From Bacillus sp. 1NLA3E (GTDB lineage: Bacteria; Bacillota; Bacilli; Bacillales; Cytobacillaceae), in NCBI RefSeq assembly GCF_000242895.2, contig NC_021171.1:902001-966000 (forward strand): DNA of 64,000 nucleotides, written 5' to 3'. The position numbers and the translations under genes were made by a program. The notes under the pieces are model-generated. The model searched no databases, had not been told where the DNA came from, and was given only the letters and a program-made list of their open reading frames with translations. Below, piece after piece: positions 34,905 through 43,511 of this stretch. How positions within the stretch are numbered: position 1 is the stretch's first letter; the number at the start of each line of letters is the position of its first letter.

Positions 34905-35918
34905 ATGACAATCGGGATTGTCAGTACAGGAATTTATTTACCTGAACGGACCATGACCGGTAAGGAAATTGCGGATAGGGCGGGGATTCCCGTCCATATA
35001 GTTGAGGATAAAATGGGGATAAAACGTAAATATATTCCGGGTCTCGACGATCATACATGTGAAATGGGAATCCGTGCCGCCAAAATGGCCATTAAAAAGG
35101 CGAATATTGACCCAGCCCAAATTGATGTCATTATTTACATTGGTGAAGAGCATAAGGAATATCCACTTTGGACTGCAGGGATTAAAATGCAAGAAGAAAT
35201 TGGAGCAGTTAATGCTTGGGCTTTTGATATTGCTCTCCGATGTGGAACGACAATCATGGCTCTGAAGTTGGCGAATTCACTGATGGCTGGTGATCCCGCA
35301 ATCCAAACGGTTCTGCTTGCTGGGGGTTACCGCAATGGTGATTTTATTAATTATGATAATCAGCGAACCAGATTTATGTTTAACCTCGGTGCTGGTGGAG
35401 GAGCTATTTTATTAAAAAAAGGTCATGATCAGAATCTTGTATTGGATTCCCACATCATTACCGATGGCTCTTTTTCTGAGGATGTAGTTGTGGTAGCTGG
35501 CGGAACAAAAAATCCGCTTACTATAGAGAATCTTGATTTATTAATGTTGGATGTATTAGATCCAGAGGGTATGAAGCAACGACTCGAGCAGAAATCAATG
35601 GATAATTTTTTAAAGGTAATCCGAGCATCACTTATGAAAAGTGGCTATAACGAGCAAGACATTAGCTACATTGGTCTCCTTCACATGAAACGGTCTGCTC
35701 ATGAATATGTATTACAGGAGTTAGGCATGTCTATGGATCAATCAATCTATTTAGAGGAATATGGCCACATTGGCCAAATTGATCAAATTTTGTCGCTAGA
35801 GCTGGCTGAAAGGGCTGGGAAAATAAAAGACGGCGATGTGGTTGTATTAGTTAGTGCCGGAATTGGCTATGCTTGGGGAGCAACCACTCTACGCTGGGGG
35901 AAGGGGGAGATTGGTTGA
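34905..35918 (+). CDS. 3-oxoacyl-ACP synthase III-like (thiolase superfamily) protein
   Basis: 337 residues with a thiolase fold. The candidate nucleophile is Cys113 in ALRCGTT, close to Cys112 of FabH. His260 (GLLHMKRS) occupies the second site. The FabH GNTS asparagine is replaced by a YGHIGQ segment (His288), so the triad may be Cys-His-His. It probably performs acyl transfer or decarboxylative condensation, or thioester formation, on an unusual acyl group rather than housekeeping fatty acid initiation. The ATG at 34905 follows GAGGTGGGG. It is coupled to the hydrolase gene (TTG start overlapping its TGA). Confidence 0.75.
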   Translation: MTIGIVSTGIYLPERTMTGKEIADRAGIPVHIVEDKMGIKRKYIPGLDDHTCEMGIRAAKMAIKKANIDPAQIDVIIYIGEEHKEYPLWTAGIKMQEEIGAVNAWAFDIALRCGTTIMALKLANSLMAGDPAIQTVLLAGGYRNGDFINYDNQRTRFMFNLGAGGGAILLKKGHDQNLVLDSHIITDGSFSEDVVVVAGGTKNPLTIENLDLLMLDVLDPEGMKQRLEQKSMDNFLKVIRASLMKSGYNEQDISYIGLLHMKRSAHEYVLQELGMSMDQSIYLEEYGHIGQIDQILSLELAERAGKIKDGDVVVLVSAGIGYAWGATTLRWGKGEIG

Positions 35919-36811
35919 TAAATATGACTATCAAGAAAGTAGACTTACCGAATGGAGAAACGATTGCCTACCGGGAACGGGAAGGGGGAAAGAAAAAGGT
36001 ATTACTAATTCATGGAAACATGACCTCCTCCAAGCACTGGGATTTGGTTTTAGAAAATATGGATGCTAAGTTTAAGTTATACGCTCCCGATTTGCGCGGA
36101 TTTGGCGAATCAAGTTATCACAAACCTATTCGTTCCCTAAAGGATTTTGCTGATGATTTGAAGCAATTTGTTGAAACGCTTGACTTGAAGGATTTCTCAA
36201 TTGTTGGTTGGTCAACTGGCGGTGGAGTTGGGATGCAATTTGTTATCGATAACCCAGGCTATGTTGACAAACTGATACTTCTTGATTCAGTTTCCACAAG
36301 AGGTTATCCATTTTTTGGGGTAAATGTATGGGGGGTTCCCGATGTAAATAAGCGATTAACCACAATGGAGCAAATTAAAGCTGATCCGATCAGAACAATC
36401 CCTATCCAGTCGGCTTACGATAGTAGAAACAAGGCAGTGCTGAAGGCGATTTGGAATGGAATCATATATGATCGAAATCAGCCTGAACCGCCGCGGTACG
36501 AGGAATATGTCGATGATATGATGACGCAGCGAAATCTTGCTGAAGTCTATCATGCCCTCAATACATTTAATATAAGTCATATCAATAACTTGGCAGCAGA
36601 TGGAACCAACCAGGCCAAAGAGATTACGATACCTGTTTTGATTTTACGAGGTGAACATGACCTAGTGATTAATGCAGATATGGCAGAGGAAACAATGGCT
36701 GATTTAGGAGAAAATGCGAGATTTGTTGAGTTAAAGAATTGCGGACATTCTCCGCTGGTTGATGATTTGGAGCAGTTGCTTAGTGTGATTTCAGAGTTTC
36801 TAAATTTCTAA
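35915..36811 (+). CDS. Alpha/beta hydrolase
   Basis: About 298 residues. Oxyanion region LLIHGNMTSSKHW, DLRGFGES, nucleophile elbow GWSTGGG (Ser), acid in LRGEHDLVIN and catalytic His in CGHSPLVDD are all visible. The TTG at 35915 lies after GGGGGAGA and overlaps the previous stop; an ATG at 35924 is an alternative. In this operon it could hydrolyse an ester, thioester or C-C bond of the imported acid. Substrate unknown. Confidence 0.85.
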   Translation: MINMTIKKVDLPNGETIAYREREGGKKKVLLIHGNMTSSKHWDLVLENMDAKFKLYAPDLRGFGESSYHKPIRSLKDFADDLKQFVETLDLKDFSIVGWSTGGGVGMQFVIDNPGYVDKLILLDSVSTRGYPFFGVNVWGVPDVNKRLTTMEQIKADPIRTIPIQSAYDSRNKAVLKAIWNGIIYDRNQPEPPRYEEYVDDMMTQRNLAEVYHALNTFNISHINNLAADGTNQAKEITIPVLILRGEHDLVINADMAEETMADLGENARFVELKNCGHSPLVDDLEQLLSVISEFLNF

Positions 36812-36828
36812 ACTAGGAGTGGAGAATA

Positions 36829-37569
36829 ATGAGATTATCAGGAAAAGTAGCGATTATTACGGGTGCAGCAAACGGACTTGGGCTTTCAGCGGCAGAAATT
36901 TTTGCGAGAGAAGGCGCGAGTGTGGCCATCGCAGATTTCAATGAAGAGGTAGGGAACGCAAAAGCACAAGAACTGGCAGACAAAGGATATCGGGTTGACT
37001 TTTTCCAAGTGGATGTTGCTGATCAGGCTAGCGTGAATGCAATGGTTAAAAACGTCTTAGATACGTTTGGACGAATTGATATTTTGGTCAATAATGCTGG
37101 GATTACCAGGGATGCGATGCTGGCAAAAATGACCCTTGAGAATTTTGAAAAAGTAATCGATGTGAATCTAACGGGTGTTTTCCTCTGTGCACAAGCGGTT
37201 GTCCCAACGATGGTTGCACAGGGGTGGGGGAAAATTATTAACACCTCCTCGGTGTCGGGTGTATATGGGAACATTGGGCAAACAAATTATGCAGCCACAA
37301 AGGCCGGTGTCGTCGGGATGACGAAAACATGGGCAAAAGAGCTAGGGCGCAAAGGGATTAGGGTCAATGCGGTTGTTCCGGGTTTCATGGAAACTAGTAT
37401 GACGGCTACGGTGCCAGAGAAAATTTTAGACCAATTACGGACCACTATTCCATTAGGTCAGCTTGGCAAGCCACATGATATTGCCAATGCTTATCTGTAT
37501 CTGGCATCAAATGAATCGGACTATGTCAACGGAACGGTTTTGCATGTTGATGGCGGCATCATGATGTAG
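36829..37569 (+). CDS. SDR family oxidoreductase, FabG-like
   Basis: 246 residues of classical short-chain dehydrogenase: cofactor motif TGAANGLGLS, NNAG, the catalytic Ser in INTSSVSGVYG and YAATK (Tyr, Lys), ending in the VDGGIMM C-terminus. FabG and acetoacetyl-CoA reductase belong to this group. Aspartate at the end of beta-2 (IADFNEE) suggests NAD preference. It closes the transporter/enzyme operon; AGGAGTGGAG precedes the ATG. Confidence 0.85.
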   Translation: MRLSGKVAIITGAANGLGLSAAEIFAREGASVAIADFNEEVGNAKAQELADKGYRVDFFQVDVADQASVNAMVKNVLDTFGRIDILVNNAGITRDAMLAKMTLENFEKVIDVNLTGVFLCAQAVVPTMVAQGWGKIINTSSVSGVYGNIGQTNYAATKAGVVGMTKTWAKELGRKGIRVNAVVPGFMETSMTATVPEKILDQLRTTIPLGQLGKPHDIANAYLYLASNESDYVNGTVLHVDGGIMM

Positions 37570-37582
37570 ACTGCAATTTACC

Positions 37583-37625
37583 AATAAGGGCCCGTCTCCT
37601 CTGGACCATAGAGCAGGGCCTATTT
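37583..37625 (+). terminator. Terminator of the Liv/enzyme operon
   Basis: AATA and GGCCC on the left (37583-37594) pair with GGGCC and TATT on the right (37613-37622), with a 2-nt bulge, followed by a T-rich run. Confidence 0.65.
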
Positions 37626-37671
37626 TTTGTTTTTTTGTGTGTGAAAAATAAGACTAGGAACTGGCTCTTTC

Positions 37672-37911
37672 TCAGGGATATGTTCTTGGATTTTTTTCAT
37701 TTAATTCTTCCATTAGGCTTAAGCACATGCCAAATCCGAATAAAACCATGGAGGCAATTGTGACGCCAATCCCTGCGGCTGATATTGCATAGGAACCTCC
37801 ATTGAAAGCGTTTGCAAATATTCCGGTAATAAATAGCACAAAGCCGAGTATGATCCCACATGTTGCAGCTCTTTTGAAGTTTTCTAAGGTCTTTAAGTAA
37901 CCATTTGACAT
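37672..37911 (-). CDS. Small two-TM membrane protein of unknown function
   Basis: 79 residues with two hydrophobic segments (about 17-37 and 42-63) and charged ends. AAGGAG lies 10 nt before the ATG. Not recognised as a known family. It stands alone between the SDR gene and the IS element. Confidence 0.6.
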   Translation of the reverse strand: MSNGYLKTLENFKRAATCGIILGFVLFITGIFANAFNGGSYAISAAGIGVTIASMVLFGFGMCLSLMEELNEKNPRTYP

Positions 37912-37984
37912 TGATCATCAACTCCTTATAATGAATATTCTATCAATTGACACAAATTTGTCAAACTTTTTCTTTAGAAATGGT

Positions 37985-38287
37985 TGTAAATATGTTTTAG
38001 TGGTTGTAAATTGTTGAAATTAACCTGAAATTTGGAAATAATTGGCGATTGGTCGATAAAAAATGAAAAGCGGCCGATAAAATTTTGTCTGGAAAGCATT
38101 GATGCACTATTCGAAAGACTAACAGGTCCGGATAGTTTATCAAAAAGTGTCGTGGGAAATATATACGGACATCTGTTCCGTTATTTTGATAAAAAGTGTT
38201 GTTTTGAAAGGCTAACCGGACATTGGATTCCTTATTTGGTGATAATTGAGCGTGATTCATTTGTTTTTATGTAAATAAGATATTCCA
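37985..38287. other. Gap with degenerate intergenic repeats flanking the IS element
   Basis: The stretch has partial direct repeats (ACTAACAGGTCCGGATA and GCTAACCGGACAT; ATCAAAAAGTGT and GATAAAAAGTGT). The reading frames in it (up to 87 codons) have no ribosome binding site and are not considered genes. TGTCCGCT-type words recur on the other side of the IS (39766-39830). Confidence 0.4.
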
Positions 38288-38376
38288 TGGAGCTCTGTCA
38301 AGAAAGTGGACACCTAAATAACGAAACTTAATTAATATAGTGTTGCAGTAGCCTCTTCTTCACTTTTCAAATGATA

Positions 38377-38431
38377 GATGATTCCGTGAAAGCATCAAGC
38401 CAAAACCGCTTGACCCTTTCACGGAATCATC
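38377..38431. repeat. Nested inverted repeat inside the IS, downstream of orfB
   Basis: Perfect 16-bp arms at 38377-38392 and 38416-38431, with an inner 6-bp pair TCAAGC/GCTTGA and an outer pair CTTCTTCACTT/AAGTGAAGAA (38355-38365, 38444-38453). It could end transcription of the IS genes or block impinging transcripts, but no T-run follows it. Confidence 0.7.
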
Positions 38432-38482
38432 TGGCTAGTCGCTAAGTGAAGAAAAGGCAGCTTACTGCTTTTGATTGGTGTT

Positions 38483-39364
38483 CTACCCTTTATTAAGCCT
38501 TCCCCTGCAGTATTGTTGTGAATACTGCACTGGTGATACATATCCAATTGAACTATGAATTCTTTTACGGTTATAGAAAAATTCAATGTAACGATAAATC
38601 TCGGTGTAAGCTTGATCTTTAGTTTGAAATTTTCTACCTCTTAATAATTCTTTTTTAACCAGACTAAAGAAGGATTCTGCACAAGCATTATCATAACAGT
38701 TTCCTGTACGACTCATGCTCGCCTCCATTTTATATTCCTCAAGTCTTTCCCGGTAATCCTTAGATGCATACTGAGACCCACGGTCTGAGTGGTGAAGCAA
38801 ACCTTTTTCTGGATTTCTTAACTTATAAGCGTCTTCTAAAGCATCAAGAACTAATTGAGTTTCCAGATGTCCATAAAGGCGCCAACCTACTATTTCTCGA
38901 GTGTACAGGTCAAGTACAGTAGCTAAATATAAGCGTCCTTCCCGACAAGGAATATAAGTGATATCTACTACCCATACCTTGTTTGGTGCTGTTGTAGTGA
39001 ATTCTTGATTTAATCTATTAGGTGCTACAGGGTATTCATGATTCGAATTTGTTGTACAAACTTTAAATTTCTTGGAAACACAAGATCGTAAACCTAGTTC
39101 CTTCATGTAAATACTAACTGTTCTTTCCGTGATATTATATCCTTCTTTTAGTAATAACTTAGTAATTTTCGGACTACCATATACACTGTCGGAATCATTA
39201 TAATAGTGTACAATACGTTCTTTAATCCGTTCCCTTTGTACTCCTTGTTGACTCGGTTTATGATTTCTCCATTTGAAATAACCGCTCGTGGATACCTCTA
39301 ACACTTTACACATCTTCACCACCGAGAACTCCGAGCGATGGTCTTCAATGAATTGAAACCTCAT
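38483..39364 (-). CDS. IS3-family transposase, DDE catalytic subunit (OrfB)
   Basis: 293 residues. An HTH_21-like N-terminus (VSTSGYFKWRN) precedes an rve integrase core with the DDE residues in VVDITYIP, HHSDRGSQYAS and CAESFFSLVKKE. Its ATG overlaps the OrfA stop (ATGA). In many IS3 elements the two are joined by frameshifting, but separate translation is also possible here. Confidence 0.92.
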   Translation of the reverse strand: MRFQFIEDHRSEFSVVKMCKVLEVSTSGYFKWRNHKPSQQGVQRERIKERIVHYYNDSDSVYGSPKITKLLLKEGYNITERTVSIYMKELGLRSCVSKKFKVCTTNSNHEYPVAPNRLNQEFTTTAPNKVWVVDITYIPCREGRLYLATVLDLYTREIVGWRLYGHLETQLVLDALEDAYKLRNPEKGLLHHSDRGSQYASKDYRERLEEYKMEASMSRTGNCYDNACAESFFSLVKKELLRGRKFQTKDQAYTEIYRYIEFFYNRKRIHSSIGYVSPVQYSQQYCRGRLNKG

Positions 39365-39684
39365 GTTCTTGGTCTGCTGAAGATGTGCACCGCCTTTTTT
39401 ACAATGGCCAATTCTTCTTCTGTGACAGCTAACTTTTTGTCTTTTTCCTTTAATTCACGTTCTTTTTCTTTCAATTCTTGTTCTAGCTTTTTTATTCGTT
39501 CTTCAACCGCCAAAGGTTCATATTCAAATTGACGATATTTTGTCATCCAGTCATGTAGGCAGCTAAGCGGAACTTTTAACTCATCCGCAATATCTCTCAT
39601 AGTCTTTTTTTGTTGTTGTTCTTGTGCAAACTTAACTGTTTCTTTTTTAAATTGTTCACTATAACTCTGACGTTGGTCACCCAT
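39361..39684 (-). CDS. IS3-family transposase OrfA
   Basis: 107 residues. An N-terminal HTH_Tnp_1 domain (SYSEQFKKETVKFAQEQ, IADELKVPLSCLHDW) binds the ends, and a heptad-rich coiled coil (about residues 60-95) mediates oligomerisation. AGGAGGGG precedes the ATG. Confidence 0.92.
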   Translation of the reverse strand: MGDQRQSYSEQFKKETVKFAQEQQQKKTMRDIADELKVPLSCLHDWMTKYRQFEYEPLAVEERIKKLEQELKEKERELKEKDKKLAVTEEELAIVKKAVHIFSRPRT

Positions 39685-39877
39685 GGAAACCCCTCCTGGT
39701 AAATATCATTATTGCCACAAATGATTTCCGTTAAAGGGGTGTCCACTTTTTATTCTAGTTCCACCATGTCCGCTAAAGTAGAAAAAAGGGGAATAAATCA
39801 AAAATAAGGTCACTTATGTCCGCTCAATGAATGAACTAACTTATTTACCTAAATAGAGCTTATTAAATCAAAAAAAG

Positions 39878-39900
39878 GCAGAGCAATTTAACTGCTCTGC
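39878..39900 (-). terminator. Terminator of the amino acid permease gene
   Basis: GCAGAGCA/TGCTCTGC stem with a 7-nt loop, followed on the minus strand by seven T residues. Confidence 0.85.
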
Positions 39901-39976
39901 TAAATGGGTCACTTTTATATATGTTTTTGTTTGTGTGGGTATTCCAAAAGAGAGGAGCAGGACGCAACCCTGATGC

Positions 39977-41383
39977 TTATCCCACCTGTTCTTGTATTGT
40001 GTTTTCTTCCTTTTTACCTTTCTTGTGTAAGCCAGTACCGTAATAGGCTGCTACTAAAATTCCTAACCAAAGCGGTCCGACTATGAGGGCAATTCTTGTA
40101 TCTGGGAAATAAGCCATTACCCCGATTACCAAGAGTAAGAAAGCCAAGGAAAAGTAGGAAGTGAATGGATAAAGTGGCATTTTATATTTCAACCCACGGG
40201 ATTCCTCTGGAGATAAACTTTTGCGATAGCGCATTTGTGATATTAAAATCATTGCCCATGTCCAAATCGCACCAAATGTTGAAATGGCTGTTACCCAAGT
40301 AAATACTTTTCCAGGTACTAAATAATTTAGAATAACCCCAATTAATAAGGCAGCCCCAGTGACAATAACAGCAAAACTCGGAACACCATTTTTGTTTAAT
40401 TTTCCAAAAGACTTTGGTGCTTCATTATTTTCAGCTAAGTTATACAGCATACGGGCAGTACTGAAAATACCACCGTTGCAAGAGGATAAAGCTGCTGTTA
40501 AAACAACAAAGTTTATTATTCCAGCTGCTGCAGGAATACCTAGCTTATCAAAGGTTAACACGAATGGACTTCCTTTTAACCCGATTTCAGTCCAAGGATA
40601 GATCGACATGATGACAAACAAGGCACCGACATAGAAAACGAGAATCCGCCAAAAAACTGAATCAATGGCACGTGCAAGTGTTTTTTCGGGATTTTTGACC
40701 TCACCTGCAGTAATGCCGATCATCTCAATCCCTAAGAACGCAAACATAATCATTTGCAATGACATCAATACCCCGGTAATCCCGTTTGGCAGTACTCCTC
40801 CGTGGTTCCAAAGATTGCTAATCCCTGTTGCGATTCCGCCATTACCAATCCCAAATGTAATCATTGCGAGTCCTACAATAATCATAAATACGATCGTAAC
40901 AATTTTGATTAAGGCAAACCAAAATTCAAGTTCACCGTAAGCTTTTACTGCTAAGAAATTAACGGATGCCATAATGACTAATGCAGAAAGTGCCCAAATC
41001 CAACGTGGGATATCAGGAAACCAATATTCCATATAAATCCCTACTGCTGTAATCTCAGCCATACAGGTTACCACCCATAAAAACCAATAGTTCCAGCCTG
41101 TTATATAGCCTGCCAAATTTCCTAAATAATCCCGTGCATATTGACTAAAAGAGCCTGCAACAGGTTTCTGAATGGCCATCTCACCTAGAGCTCTCATAAT
41201 GAAAAACATGATCATCCCTGTAAATGCATAGCCCAGTATAATTCCAGGGCCAGCCATCTTAATTGCAGTTGCCGATCCCAGAAAAAGTCCAACTCCGATG
41301 GCGGCTCCTAAAGACATGAGTGTGATATGTCGTTGTTCCAGTCCCCTGTGTAACCCAATTGATGATTGCTGATCTTTTTTCAC
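39977..41383 (-). CDS. APC family amino acid permease, probably alanine
   Basis: About 468 residues and twelve hydrophobic helices. The AAT/GabP-type amino acid permease signature is visible: LHRGLEQRHITLMSLGAAIGVGLFLGSA, AGSFSQYARDYLG and FLGIEMIGITAGEVKNPEKTLARA. B. subtilis AlaP, ProY and GabP are relatives. A nearby AdeR-like activator, ald and alr suggest alanine as substrate. The GTG at 41383 has a GGGGGT site at suitable distance and is preferred to the GTG at 41398. Substrate is inference from context. Confidence 0.82.
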   Translation of the reverse strand: MKKDQQSSIGLHRGLEQRHITLMSLGAAIGVGLFLGSATAIKMAGPGIILGYAFTGMIMFFIMRALGEMAIQKPVAGSFSQYARDYLGNLAGYITGWNYWFLWVVTCMAEITAVGIYMEYWFPDIPRWIWALSALVIMASVNFLAVKAYGELEFWFALIKIVTIVFMIIVGLAMITFGIGNGGIATGISNLWNHGGVLPNGITGVLMSLQMIMFAFLGIEMIGITAGEVKNPEKTLARAIDSVFWRILVFYVGALFVIMSIYPWTEIGLKGSPFVLTFDKLGIPAAAGIINFVVLTAALSSCNGGIFSTARMLYNLAENNEAPKSFGKLNKNGVPSFAVIVTGAALLIGVILNYLVPGKVFTWVTAISTFGAIWTWAMILISQMRYRKSLSPEESRGLKYKMPLYPFTSYFSLAFLLLVIGVMAYFPDTRIALIVGPLWLGILVAAYYGTGLHKKGKKEENTIQEQVG

Positions 41384-41457
41384 TAAATCTACCCCCACTT
41401 GTTGATGATTGAATAACTTTCTTTTTTTTAAAAATGATAATTTTGGTGACTGGATAT

Positions 41458-41474
41458 ATTTGCTTCAAGCAAAT
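41458..41474. promoter_or_regulatory. Perfect palindrome upstream of the permease gene
   Basis: ATTTGCTT and AAGCAAAT separated by one base, about 75 bp before the permease start. Size and symmetry suit a dimeric regulator. No factor identified. Confidence 0.45.
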
Positions 41475-41539
41475 CTTATTCCGCATTCCTAGTTAAAAAG
41501 ATAAAATAGAATAATATATAAATTATTTTTTAGTAGAAT

Positions 41540-41670
41540 TTATATAACAATCAATAATCAAAAGAAAGCTCCTTTCTGTCTATTTATATAGCTTACAAAA
41601 CACGTTCCTTATAGTAAAGATATTGTTTTATAAGTTTTGTTATATAACAGCTTAACATATTATATAACAA
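41540..41670. promoter_or_regulatory. Three direct repeats TTATATAACA in the permease/adeR intergenic region
   Basis: TTATATAACA occurs at 41540-41549, 41640-41649 and 41660-41669, the last two 20 bp apart. The region is otherwise very A/T-rich and separates divergent genes, so these may be binding sites of a shared regulator. No factor assigned. Confidence 0.4.
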
Positions 41671-41758
41671 TTGTTATTGTATAATTACAAAAATATTTTA
41701 AAATAATTTTGTGGAATGCTACAAAATTGTTAAATGATACACAATCTTTAATTTTTTT

Positions 41759-41945
41759 GGCTCTGTTAAACTGGAATGTTGATTTCCGCTCCAGGCGCTT
41801 CGCTTTCCGCGGGGCGGGCAGTGAGCCTCCTCGGCGCTTAAGCGCCTGCGGGGTCTCACATGTCCCGCTGCTCCCGCAGGAGTCTTCGCGCCTTCCACTC
41901 CAATCAACATTGTGCCAAAAATCAACATTGAGCTTTAACACAGCC
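41759..41945 (-). mobile_element. MITE copy 6 (subtype A, reverse orientation), near-exact target duplication
   Basis: Starts GGCTCTGTTAAACTGG and ends CTTTAACACAGCC. Flanks ATTTTTTT (41751-41758) and ATTTTTTA (41946-41953) agree at 7 of 8. It ends 48 bp before the AdeR-like start codon. Confidence 0.82.
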
Positions 41946-41993
41946 ATTTTTTAAAGGAAGAAGACCTAATACAGAAAGGTTTGTGGGGCATTA

Positions 41994-43217
41994 ATGAGTA
42001 ATGATCCTTTTCGTGCCAGTTTTGATAGTTTAGAGGAATTTGCTGATGTCGTTAGTGAGGCGTTGCAATGTCCGATTACAATTGAAGATGCTAACCATCG
42101 CTTACTGGCGTATAGCACACATGATGAGCGAACAGATTCAGCTAGAATTTCAACAATCATAGGACGTCGTGTGCCTGAAAAGGTCATTAATAATCTTTGG
42201 AAGGAAGGAATCATTCCTGCTCTTCTAAATAGTCGAGAACCAATCCGTGTCAAGACAATGAATGAAATTGGTCTAGGGGATCGAGTCGCCGTTTCAATTT
42301 GGAAAAACCAAGAAGTACTCGGCTTTATTTGGGCATTGGAGGTCGATAAAGCTTTAAATGATGACCACCTAGCTTTATTAAAACGAGCAGCAGAAGCAAC
42401 GAAAAATAGACTACTACAGGTGCAGACTCGAAAAAATAAAAAAGAAGAACGATTTCAAGAGTTTTTTTGGCAATTACTAACTAGCCATTTCCGTTCAAAC
42501 GAAGAGATTATTAACCAGTTTCATTCACTCCAAATTGTCCCGGCTTCTCAATTTGTGGTAGTGGCATTTCAATTTTCACAAGAGATAGCTAGAGAGGAAG
42601 AGAAACAAATTGCCTATCTATTAAAAACAAATCAAGAACCCAAAATTTTATTGCATACAATAGATCATCATCAGCTGGTATTGCTGATCTCAATACAGCA
42701 AATTGAGCAACCAATTCAAAAGATGAATCAATTTTGCGAATGGTTTGTTCATAGAATGAATGAGCGTTTTGGAGTAGGCTCGATTGTTCAAGGTTTTAGT
42801 GGAATATTTAGCGATTATCAAAAAATCGAGAAATCATATCGTGAAGCATTAACTGTCTTATCGGTAAAAGGGAAGTTCCCAAATCAAACTAGTAAAATCC
42901 ATAGTTATCAAAATTTAGGTATTTATCAATATATCGATGTATTGTTAGAAAAAACGAGGAAAGACCAATATGTAAACTATTCTTTGAAAATGCTTCATGA
43001 ATATGACCGAAAATATCACTGTAATCTTGTTGAGACCCTAGATGTGTATTTAAACAAAGATAACAATGTGAATGAAGCGTCAAAAGCATTAAACGTTCAT
43101 ATAAACACTCTAAATTACCGGTTAAAGAGGATAGCGGAAATTGGGGAGATAAACCTTAAAGATGCTAATCAAAAGTTTACTTTATTCCTAGACCTCAAGC
43201 TCGAAAAATTTTTATGA
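41994..43217 (+). CDS. adeR: PucR-type transcriptional activator, AdeR-like
   Basis: 407 residues. An N-terminal sensory region (about 1-130), a central GGDEF-like PucR domain (about 160-280) and a C-terminal PucR helix-turn-helix (VNEASKALNVHINTLNYRLKRIAEI) are present. In B. subtilis AdeR activates ald. Here the gene lies directly upstream of ald in the same orientation, which supports the assignment. The ATG has a weak GTGGGG site. Confidence 0.8.
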   Translation: MSNDPFRASFDSLEEFADVVSEALQCPITIEDANHRLLAYSTHDERTDSARISTIIGRRVPEKVINNLWKEGIIPALLNSREPIRVKTMNEIGLGDRVAVSIWKNQEVLGFIWALEVDKALNDDHLALLKRAAEATKNRLLQVQTRKNKKEERFQEFFWQLLTSHFRSNEEIINQFHSLQIVPASQFVVVAFQFSQEIAREEEKQIAYLLKTNQEPKILLHTIDHHQLVLLISIQQIEQPIQKMNQFCEWFVHRMNERFGVGSIVQGFSGIFSDYQKIEKSYREALTVLSVKGKFPNQTSKIHSYQNLGIYQYIDVLLEKTRKDQYVNYSLKMLHEYDRKYHCNLVETLDVYLNKDNNVNEASKALNVHINTLNYRLKRIAEIGEINLKDANQKFTLFLDLKLEKFL

Positions 43218-43257
43218 GTTTGATTTGTAACTGCTAGAGACAAATTACTTTTTAATA

Positions 43258-43487
43258 GGCTGTTTTCTAAAAGATTGTTGTTTTTAAACGAGTTTTGAAT
43301 GTATACCGTTGAAAATGATTGGAGTGGAAGGTGCTCGACTCCTGCGGGAGCAGCGGGACAGGTGAGACCACGCAGGAGCTATAGCGACGTGGAGGCTCAC
43401 CGCCCGCCCCGCGGAAAGCGAGCAGCTGGAGCGGAAATCAACCGCTCCTCTCTTAAGTAAATAGCAACAGAGTTTACGAAAACAGCC
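43258..43487 (+). mobile_element. MITE copy 7 (subtype B), 8-bp exact target duplication
   Basis: Starts GGCTGTTTTCTAAAAG and ends GTTTACGAAAACAGCC. TTTTAATA flanks both ends (43250-43257 and 43488-43495). It lies between adeR and ald. Same subtype as copy 1 but in the opposite orientation. Confidence 0.87.
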
Positions 43488-43511
43488 TTTTAATAAGAGG
43501 AATGATAACCA

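Larger units (their letters stand above)
38288..39763 (-). mobile_element. IS3-family insertion sequence, complete
   Basis: About 1476 bp with two ORFs on the minus strand. The ends share TGGARCT and, 12 nt further, AAGTGGACACC in inverted orientation (left 38288-38314, right 39738-39763). CCA occurs directly outside both ends (38285-38287 and 39764-39766), a plausible 3-bp target duplication. Both ORFs are intact, so the element may be active. Confidence 0.85.

Noticed and set aside
38032-38274. 80-codon frame left of the IS element
   Set aside because: No ribosome binding site, no recognisable protein, and the stretch consists of degenerate intergenic repeats.
41660-41954. Overlapping 69-95 codon frames on both strands
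   Set aside because: They are the translation of MITE copy 6; similar frames appear at every other copy.
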